Origin: KK5 sp034043675
Lineage (GTDB): Bacteria; Pseudomonadota; Gammaproteobacteria; Burkholderiales; Burkholderiaceae_C
DNA length: 64,000 nt
Direction of reading: 5' to 3'
Assembly (NCBI RefSeq): GCF_034043675.1
Contig: NZ_JAXCLA010000002.1
Span: forward strand, 186,001 to 250,000
The notes below the pieces were generated by a model. It was not told the origin of the DNA. It searched no databases and saw only the letters and a list, made by a program, of their open reading frames with translations. The stretch's first letter is position 1, and the number at the start of each line of letters is the position of its first letter. This document shows, one piece after another, positions 16,596 to 25,271 of the stretch. The position numbers were made by a program, and so were the translations under genes.

Positions 16596-17585
16596 CTACT
16601 CCTCGTCCTCGCTCGGCGTCTGGTCGTCGTCCTTCGCCGCCTGGCGGGCGAGCTTCTCGCGCAGCGGCTTCAGCTCGTCGATCAAGGCCTCGGGCGGCTT
16701 CGGCGACGCGAGCCGTAGGGTCGGCGGCGGCAGTGCACTCAGGTAGTTGGGTCCGAGCCAGTACTGCTGCTCCTGGCGGCGCGCGATCGTGAGGCCCATG
16801 CCGAAGACAAGCAACACGCCCAGCACGATGGCCAGGCGGCGCCGCGCGCGCGGCCAGACGACCACCGCATGCCACCAGATCAATGCGGCGGAGCCGACCG
16901 CCATGACGACCTCCTCCACCGCCATCAGCCGCGGCAGCGAGAACGCATAGGCAAGACCCGGCACCACGATGCCGATGACGTAGACCGCGAGCAGCCAGGC
17001 CAGCACACGGCGCAGGTGGGTGCCGAACGGGAAGCGATGCTGGAACAGCTGCGTCACCAGCGCCCACAGCGCTGCCCAGGCCACGACCGCGCCGAGCGGC
17101 CCCAGGACCGGCGTGGCGTAGTCGATCAGCGGCGTGCCCGGGTCGGAGCCGAGCCATTGCTCGAAGACCAGCGACAGCAGCCACAGCGGCAGCGCGATCG
17201 CCAGCCATAGTGCGCTGGGCTTGACGACGCGGTGCTGGTGGCGCTCCAACGGCAGTTCGGGCGGCAGCGGCTCGGCCGTGCTGCGCCAGCGCAGCTGCGT
17301 GACGCCCAGCTGGAACAGTGCCGCGCCGCCGAGAGCCGACACCTCGCCAGCAGCCAGCCGGCGGTCGCCGTGCCAGCCGCCGTTGACGCTGGGCAGCAGG
17401 CGCAGTTGCGGGCCGGTCTCGTCGGTCCAGTCCAGTTCGGCGTGGGCGCCGGCCATGTGTGCGTCGTCGAGCACGACATCGCACTCCGGCGAGCGGCCGA
17501 TCGTCGCGGGCCAGCCGTGGATCTTGTGGACGCTGCGCACCTGGCCATCACGGCCCAGCACCTCGATCACTGCGGCGCGGCTCAT
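16596..17585 (-). CDS. FHA-domain membrane protein
   Basis: A 329-residue protein with an N-terminal forkhead-associated domain (about residues 5-105: TIGRSPECDVVLDD, then AHAEL). About five transmembrane helices follow (roughly 140-285), and the C-terminal cytoplasmic tail is acidic (DDDQTPSEDEE). FHA domains bind phosphothreonine, but the usual S-R-x-H segment is MAGAHA here, so phosphopeptide binding may be altered. The ATG overlaps the stop of the trypsin-like gene as ATGA, so the two are translationally coupled. The function of the pair is unknown. Confidence 0.82.
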   Translation of the reverse strand: MSRAAVIEVLGRDGQVRSVHKIHGWPATIGRSPECDVVLDDAHMAGAHAELDWTDETGPQLRLLPSVNGGWHGDRRLAAGEVSALGGAALFQLGVTQLRWRSTAEPLPPELPLERHQHRVVKPSALWLAIALPLWLLSLVFEQWLGSDPGTPLIDYATPVLGPLGAVVAWAALWALVTQLFQHRFPFGTHLRRVLAWLLAVYVIGIVVPGLAYAFSLPRLMAVEEVVMAVGSAALIWWHAVVVWPRARRRLAIVLGVLLVFGMGLTIARRQEQQYWLGPNYLSALPPPTLRLASPKPPEALIDELKPLREKLARQAAKDDDQTPSEDEE

Positions 17586-18991
17586 TGGGGAGCCTTGGCC
17601 TTGTTCGTCGCCGTCCAAGCGAAGCCCTCCAGGTAGTGCGCGGTCAGTTTCAGCGCGTTGTCGAACGAGACGCCGCGGGCATCGAAGCGGCCCAGCGCGC
17701 CTTCGGTGGACGAGTCGACGGTAGTGACCAGGATGCTCAGGTCGTTGAGGCCGTCGAGCTTGCGATAGGCCCGCAGGCACACGACCGCGCGCAGCGGCAG
17801 GCCCTGGCGATCGATGAAATCTTCCTTGCAGAAGGGCGCGGTGCGGGTCTTGTCGCTGCGGCCGATCGCCTCGTTGCGGAAGCTGCCGGAGTACTGCTTG
17901 GCGAAGCGCAGCGCGCCGAGCTTGCGGCCGTCGTAGGCCTCGTGCGACATCTCCAGCCAGCCGGTCTGCATCGAGCCGCTGATGAACAGCGCATGCTCCA
18001 TGCGGCATTGCGAACGCTGGAACTCCAGGCCCTTGGTGTCGTCCGGCGTACCGCGGCCCCAGCAGCGCATGAACTGCTCCTGCGGCACCGGCAGCTGATA
18101 GTGCGCATGGCCTGCTGATTGCCACGGCTGCGCGATGAAGCGCTGCGTCAGCTCGTCCTGATAGGCCATCAGTTGATCGCGCACGCGGCTCCAGACCGGT
18201 TTGGTGATCGGCTTGGCATCGCGGCTGCGCTCGTAGAGCGCCTGCGCGTACTGGCCGGGCACGAGGAAGCTCATCTGCTGGGCGAACACCATCATCGACA
18301 CATTGATGCCGACGACGCGACCGGTCTCGTCCACCACCGGGCCGCCACTCATGCCGGGGTTGATCGCGCCCGAGTAGTAGATCAGGCCATCGAAACTGCG
18401 CTCCACCAGGCCGTTGTAGGTGCCCTCGACGACGGCGAAGGCCACGTCGTGCGGGTTGCCCATCGAATAGATCCTGTCCCCCTTGGAGAGCGGATCGCTC
18501 TTGACGCGGAAGCCCAGTTCGCCGCGACCGGACAGGTTCTTGGCTTCGGCCGGCACGGCGCGCAGCAAGGCCAGATCCCGACGGATATCGAAATCAAGCA
18601 GCTCGAGCTGCCCTTCCTGGCCGTCCGTCGTCGCGTAGCGCAACCGGTAGCGTTCCGGCTCCAGCGCGAACTGGCTGATGACGTGGTAGTTCGTGATGAT
18701 CCGGCCATCCTGGCTGACGAGGAAGCCGGAGCCGACCGAGGCCTGGCTGTCCTGCGTCTTCAGCAAGGTGCGGATCTGCAGCAGCTGGGAGCGAGCACCG
18801 TCGTACAGGCGGCGGGCCGCGGCGGAGACGGCCACCGGTGGCGTACCAGCCGCCGCCGAAGCCGCCTCGGCGGGTGGCGGCGCGGACACCGGCGCCGGTG
18901 CAGCCATCACAGCTGCAGCGGACAGCCAGCTTGCGATGAGGAGCAAGAGCCGCATGGGCATGGATGAGATGGACATCTGCTGAGAGGGCAA
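17582..18991 (-). CDS. Exported trypsin-like (S1) serine protease
   Basis: A 469-residue protein with a signal peptide (hydrophobic core about residues 14-30), an Ala/Pro-rich linker and a chymotrypsin-fold domain. Its catalytic triad is His103 (TNYHVIS), Asp139 (RRDLALL) and Ser215 (GMSGGPV). The region after about residue 260 is a poorly recognised C-terminal domain. There is no PDZ domain, unlike DegP/HtrA. The start is a TTG with AGGAG six bases upstream; ATGs at 18976, 18961 and 18955 lack such a site. It is coupled to the downstream FHA membrane protein. Confidence 0.85.
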   Translation of the reverse strand: MPSQQMSISSMPMRLLLLIASWLSAAAVMAAPAPVSAPPPAEAASAAAGTPPVAVSAAARRLYDGARSQLLQIRTLLKTQDSQASVGSGFLVSQDGRIITNYHVISQFALEPERYRLRYATTDGQEGQLELLDFDIRRDLALLRAVPAEAKNLSGRGELGFRVKSDPLSKGDRIYSMGNPHDVAFAVVEGTYNGLVERSFDGLIYYSGAINPGMSGGPVVDETGRVVGINVSMMVFAQQMSFLVPGQYAQALYERSRDAKPITKPVWSRVRDQLMAYQDELTQRFIAQPWQSAGHAHYQLPVPQEQFMRCWGRGTPDDTKGLEFQRSQCRMEHALFISGSMQTGWLEMSHEAYDGRKLGALRFAKQYSGSFRNEAIGRSDKTRTAPFCKEDFIDRQGLPLRAVVCLRAYRKLDGLNDLSILVTTVDSSTEGALGRFDARGVSFDNALKLTAHYLEGFAWTATNKAKAPQ

Positions 18992-19021
18992 TCGGTACTC
19001 CTGCGTTCGGATCCGGCGCGG

Positions 19022-19939
19022 TCAGTTGCCGGCGTCGGGCCAGAACTGCACCTTGTTGGGCTGCAGTTCGGGTGAGAGCACGAAATGCTCGGCGTGCTTC
19101 CTGAACAGGCGGGTGGAAGCCGCCGTCTTGCCCAGCATACCGGCTTGGCGCAGCGCCTGCGCCGCCTCGCCGAGTTCGACCCGGTCGCCGCCGCGCAGCT
19201 GCGGCACGGCCTGGAGGATGGCCTCCACCTCCGCCGGCAGCACGGGCTCGGCCACTGGTTGTAACTGCTTGGACACTTGCGCTGCGACCGGCTCGGCAAC
19301 CTTGGCGCGTGAAGCGCGCTTGCGTGCCGGCTTCTTCGCTTCTACGACAGGCACGGGAACGGGGGCGGGGGCAGGCGCTGGAACAGGCGCGAGTACAGGC
19401 ACGGGGACAGGCGTGGAAACAGGAGCCGGCACGGGCACCGGCTTGGGCATCGCCTTCTGCACAGGCTTCGGTGCCGGCTTGGCCTGGGCGCGCTTGGTCG
19501 CGGCCTTGGCGTCGCGGTGCGACAGGTCGTCGTACTCGTCGTAGGCGGCCTGCACGCCCTCGCTGGTCTTGCCCTGCTGGCCGAAGCCGCGCAGCCAGGC
19601 GCCCTTCTCGCGCAGGCGGCCGACCAGCGGCGTGAAGTCGGAATCGGAGGACACGATGACGACGACGTCGGGCCGCTCGGCGATCATCAGGTCCATCGCA
19701 TCGACGGCCAGCGCGATGTCGGTCGAGTTCTTGCCGACCGACAGGTTCACCATCGGCCGCAGCGACAGGCGCTTCATGAAGCCAGCGTTGTGCTGCGCAT
19801 GCTCGGCCGTGCAGTAGGCGCGGCGGACGTGGACGGCGCCGTAGTCGCGCAGCGTGATGTCGAAGGCCTGGGCGATGACGTCGGGCGAGACGTTGTCGAA
19901 ATCGACCAGCAGCATGATGCGACGCGGGCGGCCGCTCAC
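19022..19939 (-). CDS. NYN-domain nuclease-like protein with C-terminal LOTUS-like domain
   Basis: A 305-residue protein. Residues 8-145 form a NYN/PIN-like domain with the acidic residues expected at the metal site: VDFDN, NSTDIALAVDAMDL and VSSDSDFTPL. A low-complexity linker follows (about 165-225), rich in Pro, Val and Ala with VPVPAP-type repeats. The C-terminal 70 residues resemble an OST-HTH/LOTUS RNA-binding domain. Likely an RNA-processing or RNA-binding enzyme. The start is a GTG at 19939 overlapping the pyrC stop as GTGA; an ATG at 19915 is the alternative. Confidence 0.82.
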   Translation of the reverse strand: MSGRPRRIMLLVDFDNVSPDVIAQAFDITLRDYGAVHVRRAYCTAEHAQHNAGFMKRLSLRPMVNLSVGKNSTDIALAVDAMDLMIAERPDVVVIVSSDSDFTPLVGRLREKGAWLRGFGQQGKTSEGVQAAYDEYDDLSHRDAKAATKRAQAKPAPKPVQKAMPKPVPVPAPVSTPVPVPVLAPVPAPAPAPVPVPVVEAKKPARKRASRAKVAEPVAAQVSKQLQPVAEPVLPAEVEAILQAVPQLRGGDRVELGEAAQALRQAGMLGKTAASTRLFRKHAEHFVLSPELQPNKVQFWPDAGN

Positions 19940-20976
19940 AGCAGCCTCCAGCTCAGGCTTTCGCCGCCGCGCAGCGGCTTCAGTTGCGCATCGCCGAAGG
20001 GTACGGCCTCGGGCAGCGTCCATTCCTGCTTGGCCAGCGTGACGGTGCCGGTATTGCGCGGCAGGCCGTAGAAGTCGGCGCCATTGAAGCTGGCGAAGGC
20101 TTCGAAGCGGTCCAGCGCGCCCATCGCCTCGAAAGCCTCGGCGTAGAGCTCCAGCGCCGAAAGCGCAGTGAAGCAACCGGCGCCACAGACCGAGTTCTCC
20201 TTCAGCTGCGAGGCGTGCGGAGCGCTGTCGGTGCCGAGGAAGAACTTCGTGCTGCCGGACGTGGCCGCCTGGATCAGCGCCAGGCGGTGCTCTTCGCGCT
20301 TCAGGACCGGCAGGCAGTAATAGTGCGGGCGCAGGCCGCCGGTGAAGATCGCGTTGCGGTTGTAGAGCAGGTGCTGCGGGGTCAGCGTGGCGGCGGTGTA
20401 CTTGTCGGCCCCGGCGACGTACTGCGCGGCTTCCTTGGTCGTGATGTGCTCGAAGACGACCTTCAGCTCGGGCATGTCGCGGCGCAGCGGCGTCATCACG
20501 CGGTCGATGAAGACGGCCTCTCGGTCGAACACGTCGATGGCCGGATCGGTCACCTCGCCGTGGACCAGCAGCAGCAGGCCTTCCTTCTGCATCGCCTCCA
20601 GCGTCTTGTAGGTCTTGGCGATGTCGGTAACACCGGCATCGCTGTTCGTCGTGGCGCCAGCGGGGTAGAGCTTCAGCGCGACGACGCCGGCATCCTTGGC
20701 GCGCTTGATCTCGTCGACCGGCGTGTTGTCGGTCAGGTAGAGCGTCATCAGCGGCTGGAACGAGGTGCCGGCCGGAACCGCGGCGAGGATGCGCTCGCGG
20801 TAGTGCGCTGCCTGGGCCGCCATCGTCACCGGCGGGCGCAGGTTGGGCATGACGATGGCGCGGGCGAACTGGCGCGCCGTGTAGGGCACGACGCTCTGCA
20901 TCGCGGCTTCGTCGCGCAGATGCAGGTGCCAGTCGTCGGGTCGGGTGATCGTGAGGGTGGTCGATGCGGTGCTCAT
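19936..20976 (-). CDS. pyrC: Dihydroorotase, class II
   Basis: A 346-residue amidohydrolase that closes carbamoyl aspartate to dihydroorotate in pyrimidine synthesis. It shows the zinc ligands H-x-H in DDWHLHLRD (His17 and His19), the carboxylated lysine in ALKLYPAGAT, and further ligands in LVHGE and VFEHITT, plus the late aspartate in GTDSAPH. Length and motifs match the E. coli PyrC class rather than the longer PyrC of Gram-positives. The ATG at 20976 fits; the gene follows gltL by 17 bases and overlaps the NYN gene by four. Confidence 0.96.
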   Translation of the reverse strand: MSTASTTLTITRPDDWHLHLRDEAAMQSVVPYTARQFARAIVMPNLRPPVTMAAQAAHYRERILAAVPAGTSFQPLMTLYLTDNTPVDEIKRAKDAGVVALKLYPAGATTNSDAGVTDIAKTYKTLEAMQKEGLLLLVHGEVTDPAIDVFDREAVFIDRVMTPLRRDMPELKVVFEHITTKEAAQYVAGADKYTAATLTPQHLLYNRNAIFTGGLRPHYYCLPVLKREEHRLALIQAATSGSTKFFLGTDSAPHASQLKENSVCGAGCFTALSALELYAEAFEAMGALDRFEAFASFNGADFYGLPRNTGTVTLAKQEWTLPEAVPFGDAQLKPLRGGESLSWRLL

Positions 20977-20993
20977 GGCGCCGCATTGTCTCC

Positions 20994-21728
20994 TCAATGC
21001 TGGAGGATCTTGGCCAGGAAGTCCTTGGCGCGGGGCGAGCGCTCGTCCGGCTTGCTGAAGAAGTCGGAGCTGGTGCAGTCCTCGATGATCTTGCCGGCGT
21101 CCATGAAGATCACGCGGTTGCTGACCTTCTTGGCGAAGCCCATCTCGTGGGTGACGCACATCATCGTCATGCCTTCCTGCGCGAGCTTAACCATCACGTC
21201 GAGCACTTCACCGACCATCTCGGGGTCCAACGCCGAGGTGGGTTCGTCGAACAGCATCACGATCGGGTCCATCGACAGCGCGCGGGCGATCGCCACGCGC
21301 TGCTGCTGGCCACCGGAGAGCTGGCCGGGGAACTTGTCCTTGTGAGCCGACAGGCCGACGCGGTCCAGCATCTTCAGGCCGCGCGTCTTGGCGTCGTCCG
21401 CGCTGCGGCCGAGCACCTTGATCTGGGCCAGGGTCAGGTTCTCGGTGACGCTGAGGTGCGGGAACAGTTCGAAATGCTGGAACACCATGCCCACGCGCGA
21501 ACGCAGCTTGGGCAGGTTGGTCTTCGGGTCAGTGATGGAGGTGCCGTCGACGATGATGTCGCCCTTCTGGATCGGCTCCAGCGCATTGACGGTCTTGATC
21601 AGCGTGGACTTGCCCGAGCCCGAAGGGCCGCAAACGACGACCACCTCGCCCTTGGCGATCTTGGTCGTGCAATCGGTCAGCACCTGGAACGGGCCGTACC
21701 ACTTGGAGATGTCTTTGATTTCAATCAT
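20994..21728 (-). CDS. gltL: Glutamate/aspartate ABC transporter ATPase
   Basis: A 244-residue polar-amino-acid ABC ATPase: Walker A GPSGSGKST, Q-loop FQHFELFPH, signature LSGGQQQ, Walker B VMLFDEPTSALD and switch His in VTHEMGF. Closest in pattern to GltL/GlnQ. It powers the GltJ/GltK permeases. The gene follows gltK by 14 bases and precedes pyrC by 17, so pyrC may be cotranscribed. Assignment to glutamate/aspartate rests on the four-gene order and the binding protein. Confidence 0.93.
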   Translation of the reverse strand: MIEIKDISKWYGPFQVLTDCTTKIAKGEVVVVCGPSGSGKSTLIKTVNALEPIQKGDIIVDGTSITDPKTNLPKLRSRVGMVFQHFELFPHLSVTENLTLAQIKVLGRSADDAKTRGLKMLDRVGLSAHKDKFPGQLSGGQQQRVAIARALSMDPIVMLFDEPTSALDPEMVGEVLDVMVKLAQEGMTMMCVTHEMGFAKKVSNRVIFMDAGKIIEDCTSSDFFSKPDERSPRAKDFLAKILQH

Positions 21729-21742
21729 GGTGGTTCAAATCC

Positions 21743-22420
21743 TCAGCGGATGATCGCGATCTTCTTCTGCAGACGGCGCACCAGCATCGACAGCGAGAAG
21801 CAGATGACCAGGTAGACCAGCGCGGCCAGCAGGTAGGTCTCGACCGGGCGGTTGATGTTCTTGCCAGCCGACTCGAAGCCCTTCAGCAGGTCGTAGGCAT
21901 TGATCGCGTAGACCAGCGAGGTGTCCTGGAACAGCACGATGGTCTGCGTCAGCAGCACCGGCAGCATGTTGCGGAAGGCCTGCGGCAGCACGACGAGCTG
22001 CATCGTCTGCCGGTAGCTCATGCCCATGGCGTAGCCGGCGAAGACCTGCCCGCGCGAGACCGACTGGATGCCGGCCCGCATGATTTCCGAGTAGTAGGTC
22101 GCCTCGAACAAGGTGAAGGTGATCAGCGCGGAACGCTCCGAGCCGAGCTCGATGCCATAAGGCCGGACCAGGTTCGGGATCAGCAGGTAGAACCACAGGA
22201 TCACCATCACCAGCGGCACCGAGCGCAGCGTGTCCACATAGATGGCAGCGGGCGCTTCGAGCCAGCGCTTGCCGGACAGGCGCATCAGCGCCAGCAAGGT
22301 GCCGAGCAGGATGCCGCCGATCATGGCGGTCAGCGTCAGCTGGACGGAGAACAGGAAGCCCTTGCTGACCCAGTTGCGCAGGAATTCCCAGTCGAGGAAG
22401 GAGAAGTCGAGATGCAGCAT
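21743..22420 (-). CDS. gltK: Glutamate/aspartate ABC permease
   Basis: A 225-residue His/Glu/Gln/Arg/opine-type permease subunit with about five transmembrane helices. The cytoplasmic EAA loop is visible as ATYYSEIMRAGIQSVSRGQ. It pairs with GltJ to form the membrane channel. It follows gltJ with only one base between stop and start, so the two are coupled, and precedes gltL by 14 bases. Confidence 0.92.
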   Translation of the reverse strand: MLHLDFSFLDWEFLRNWVSKGFLFSVQLTLTAMIGGILLGTLLALMRLSGKRWLEAPAAIYVDTLRSVPLVMVILWFYLLIPNLVRPYGIELGSERSALITFTLFEATYYSEIMRAGIQSVSRGQVFAGYAMGMSYRQTMQLVVLPQAFRNMLPVLLTQTIVLFQDTSLVYAINAYDLLKGFESAGKNINRPVETYLLAALVYLVICFSLSMLVRRLQKKIAIIR

Positions 22421-22421
22421 G

Positions 22422-23162
22422 TCACTTCGCTCCCAGGATGCCGGGCACGCGCACGCCGCGTTCGATCAGCTTGGCCGCGCGATTGATCGCGAAGCCGGAG
22501 ATGAAGTACAGCAAGGTAACCGGCAGGAAGATCTGCAGGAAGTTCGACTGCTCCGACGCCTGCTGCGCGTACTGCGCCAGCTCCGGAATGCTGACCGCGA
22601 AGGCCACGGCCGAGTTCTTGACGATGTTCATGCTCTCGCTGGTGAGCGGCGGGATGACGATGCGGAAGGCCATCGGCAGCAGCACGTAGCGGTAGGTCTG
22701 CGGCAGGGTGAGGCCCATGGCAAGGCCCGCGTAACGCTGGCCCTTGGGCAGGGTCTGGATGCCGGCCTTGACCTGCTCGGCGATCCGCGCCGAGGTGAAG
22801 AAGCCGATGGCAACGATCACCAGGATCGCCGACGGCACGTCGCGCAGCACGGTGAACAGCTGCGGCATCACATGGTACCAGAGGAAGACCTGGACGATCA
22901 GCGGGATGTTGCGGAAGAGCTCGGTCCAGATCTCGCCGATCATCGCGAGCTTGCGGTTCGGCACCGTGCGCAGCACGCCGATCAGCGAGCCGACGGCCAG
23001 AGCAACCGCCAGGCCGGCGATCGACACGTACATCGTCCAGCCCCAGGCGTGAATCATCGCGTCCAGGTAGGTGTCATAGCCCGGCGCGCCGAAGCATTTC
23101 GGCGCCGCCTCGTTCGTCACCATGTCGGTGCAATAGAGCTGCCAATCCCAATTGGTGGCCAT
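22422..23162 (-). CDS. gltJ: Glutamate/aspartate ABC permease
   Basis: A 246-residue permease subunit of the polar amino-acid family with about five helices and the EAA loop SARIAEQVKAGIQTLPKGQ. The N-terminal periplasmic segment with WDWQLYC and a conserved cysteine pair is typical of GltJ. It is separated from gltI by a 96-base spacer containing a terminator-like hairpin, which probably lowers its expression relative to the binding protein. Confidence 0.92.
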   Translation of the reverse strand: MATNWDWQLYCTDMVTNEAAPKCFGAPGYDTYLDAMIHAWGWTMYVSIAGLAVALAVGSLIGVLRTVPNRKLAMIGEIWTELFRNIPLIVQVFLWYHVMPQLFTVLRDVPSAILVIVAIGFFTSARIAEQVKAGIQTLPKGQRYAGLAMGLTLPQTYRYVLLPMAFRIVIPPLTSESMNIVKNSAVAFAVSIPELAQYAQQASEQSNFLQIFLPVTLLYFISGFAINRAAKLIERGVRVPGILGAK

Positions 23163-23181
23163 CGTCCAAACTCCCCGCTAC

Positions 23182-23208
23182 AAAAAGCGGGTGCGCAAGG
23201 GCACCCGC
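23182..23208 (-). terminator. Intraoperonic terminator-like hairpin between gltI and gltJ
   Basis: On the minus strand, GCGGGTGC and GCACCCGC form a perfect 8-base stem with a 6-base loop, immediately followed by TTTTTG. This is an intrinsic terminator shape. It lies 50 bases after the gltI stop and 20 bases before the gltJ start, so partial read-through would give more binding protein than permease. Confidence 0.75.
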
Positions 23209-23258
23209 TGTCGTCGTGCGGCGCGCTGCCCCATGGCGGCGCGCCCGTTCATCACCGC

Positions 23259-24155
23259 TTACTTCTTGACGTACTCTTCGACCGGCTTGTCGTTTGGGTT
23301 CGCCCAGGCGTTCTTGGTCGCCTCCGTTGCCGGCAGGCCGACGCGGGTGTTCGTCGGGGGGATCGGCTGAACGAACCACTTGTCGTACAGCTTGGCGATC
23401 TCGCCGGACTTCATCATGGCCTTGATGCTGTCGTCCACGGCCTTCTTGAAGGCCGGGTCGTCCTTGCGGATCATGATGGCGATCGGCTCGACCGACAGCA
23501 CTTCGCCGACGATCTTGTAATCGGCCGGAGCCTTGGACTTGGCGATGTTGCCGGCCAGGATCTGGCCGTCCATCACGAAGGCATCGGCGCGGCCCGATTC
23601 GAGCAGCAGGAAGCTGTCGGCGTGGTCCTTGCCGAAGACTTCCTTGAAGTCGACCCCGTTCGCGCGCTCATGTTTGCGCAGCAGTTGCACCGAGGTGGTG
23701 CCGGTGGTGGTCGCGACGGTCTTGCCGTTCAGCTGCGAGATCGAGGTGATGCCCGAGTTGGCCTTGACGGCGATGCGCACTTCCTCGACGTAGGTCGTCA
23801 CGGCGAAGGCGATGTCCTTGGCGCGAGCCGAGTTGTTGGTCGTCGAGCCGCACTCGATGTCCACGGTGCCGTTCTGCACCAGCGGCACACGGTTCTGCGA
23901 GGTCACCGGCAGGTACTTGATCTCGAGCTTGGGCATACCCAGCTGCTTCTGCACGTCGGCCAGCACATGCTGGCAGATCTCGACGTGATAGCCGACGTAC
24001 TTGCCGTCGCCCAGCGTGTACGACAGCGCGCCGGAAGACTCGCGCACACCCATCGTTGCCGCGCCGCTGTCCTTGATCTTCTTCAAGGTGTCTTCAGCGT
24101 GCACCGCCCCGGCCAGCAACGCCAGGCCAACGACGAGCAGTGTTTTCTTGTACAT
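23259..24155 (-). CDS. gltI: Glutamate/aspartate-binding periplasmic protein
   Basis: A 298-residue secreted SBP family 3 protein with signal peptide (cleavage near VHA-ED, about residue 20). The ligand-site features are GVRESSGALSY early and DIECGSTTNN in the middle, as in GltI. It delivers glutamate or aspartate to GltJKL. The ATG at 24155 directly precedes the signal peptide; the frame is open farther upstream but that part is hydrophilic and non-typical. It is followed by a terminator-like hairpin. Confidence 0.93.
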   Translation of the reverse strand: MYKKTLLVVGLALLAGAVHAEDTLKKIKDSGAATMGVRESSGALSYTLGDGKYVGYHVEICQHVLADVQKQLGMPKLEIKYLPVTSQNRVPLVQNGTVDIECGSTTNNSARAKDIAFAVTTYVEEVRIAVKANSGITSISQLNGKTVATTTGTTSVQLLRKHERANGVDFKEVFGKDHADSFLLLESGRADAFVMDGQILAGNIAKSKAPADYKIVGEVLSVEPIAIMIRKDDPAFKKAVDDSIKAMMKSGEIAKLYDKWFVQPIPPTNTRVGLPATEATKNAWANPNDKPVEEYVKK

Positions 24156-24255
24156 AGAACGCTCCAAAGTCAGTAACAAATCAAGGGAGAGAGCAGACCA
24201 CGGGCGCTGACCGCCCCGAATACGGGTTTGCACTCATTTTGGTCGATTGACCATA

Positions 24256-24268
24256 TGCGAAAGACGCA
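24256..24268. promoter_or_regulatory. Candidate LysR box upstream of gltI
   Basis: TGCGAAAGACGCA fits the LysR T-N11-A rule with complementary arms (ATGCG-N5-CGCAT when extended by one base on each side). A second dyad TGGTC-GATT-GACCA lies next to it at 24240-24253. Both sit in the 186-base gap between the LysR gene and gltI, about 100 bases before the gltI start. Confidence 0.4.
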
Positions 24269-24341
24269 TGACGCAATGTACATGCCACCATGCCGAAAAC
24301 GCGTGCGCTGAGCCTTGGAGTTAGGGTCAGCCGACGGGGTC

Positions 24342-25271
24342 TTAGGCCGTGCGCGGCGCCATGTCGGACAGGAAATCCCACAGCGCCAACGCCGCTGGCT
24401 TGTTGCGGCGGGACTGCTCCGGCCGCTCGCGGTAGATGCGAAGCTCCATGCTCAGCTCGTACTCACCCGCCGCTGCCGCGCGGGCCAGGGTGCCGGCCTT
24501 CACTTCCTTCTTCACCGAGCTGGCGGGCAGGAAGGTCAGGCCGTGGCCCTCCATCGCCATCGCCTTGAGGCTCTCAGCCATGTCGGTCTCGTAGATCGCG
24601 TCGAGGTTCAACGGCGTCGCCGATTCCTTGGCGATCAGTTCGACCAGCCGCCCGAGGTAGGCGCCGCCGGCATAGCTGAGGAACGGGATCTTTTGGCCCG
24701 GATGCCCCGGCAGCCGGAACAGCGGTTCACCTTGCGGGCCCGCCTTGGCATAGGCCGCCAGCGTCTCGTGGCCCAGCGAGGCCATCTGGTAGCGCTCGGG
24801 ATCCAACTGCAGCGGTTGGCTCGCGTGGTGATAGACGATCAGCAGATCGCAGTTGCCTTCGCTGAGCTGCAGCATCGCGTCGTGGACGTTCAACGCATTG
24901 AGCCGGCTCTTCAGCGCACCGAAGCGCTGGCGCAACTCCATCAGCCAGTGCGGGAAGAAGCTGAAGGCCAGCGAATGCGGGACGGCGAACTCGATCATGT
25001 CCTGGCTGGCGGACTGATGGCTGCGCAACATGTTGCGCGTGGACTGCAGATTCCCCAGGATCTCCACCGCCTGCGCCAGCAGCGTCTCGCCGGCGCCGGT
25101 CAGCCGTGTCGGATAGGAGGATCGATCCACCAGATCAACCCCGGCCCAGGCCTCGAGCGCCTGGATGCGGCGCGAGAACGCCGGCTGGGTCACATGTCTC
25201 AGCTGAGCGGAGCGCGAAAAGCTGCGCGTCTCGGCCAGGCTGACGAAGTCTTCAAGCCATTTGGTTTCCAC
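24342..25271 (-). CDS. LysR-family regulator upstream of gltIJKL
   Basis: A 309-residue LysR regulator. The N-terminal helix-turn-helix (residues 2-61) contains SFSRSAQLRHVTQPAFSRR and the effector domain begins near residue 90 (IEFAVPHSLAFSFFP). It is collinear with and upstream of gltI, with a T-N11-A box between them, which suggests it controls the amino-acid transporter. The ATG at 25271 puts the helix-turn-helix in the standard place. Confidence 0.9.
   Translation of the reverse strand: METKWLEDFVSLAETRSFSRSAQLRHVTQPAFSRRIQALEAWAGVDLVDRSSYPTRLTGAGETLLAQAVEILGNLQSTRNMLRSHQSASQDMIEFAVPHSLAFSFFPHWLMELRQRFGALKSRLNALNVHDAMLQLSEGNCDLLIVYHHASQPLQLDPERYQMASLGHETLAAYAKAGPQGEPLFRLPGHPGQKIPFLSYAGGAYLGRLVELIAKESATPLNLDAIYETDMAESLKAMAMEGHGLTFLPASSVKKEVKAGTLARAAAAGEYELSMELRIYRERPEQSRRNKPAALALWDFLSDMAPRTA

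Noticed and set aside
16596..18125. Longer version of the FHA protein reading through the protease region
   Set aside because: The N-terminal 180 residues are a frame-shifted shadow of the trypsin-like gene. The true start is ATG 17585, overlapping the protease stop.
19330..19460. Short tandem repeats in the NYN gene as a CRISPR or other array
   Set aside because: The repeats encode the in-frame Pro/Val/Ala linker and have no spacer-repeat structure.
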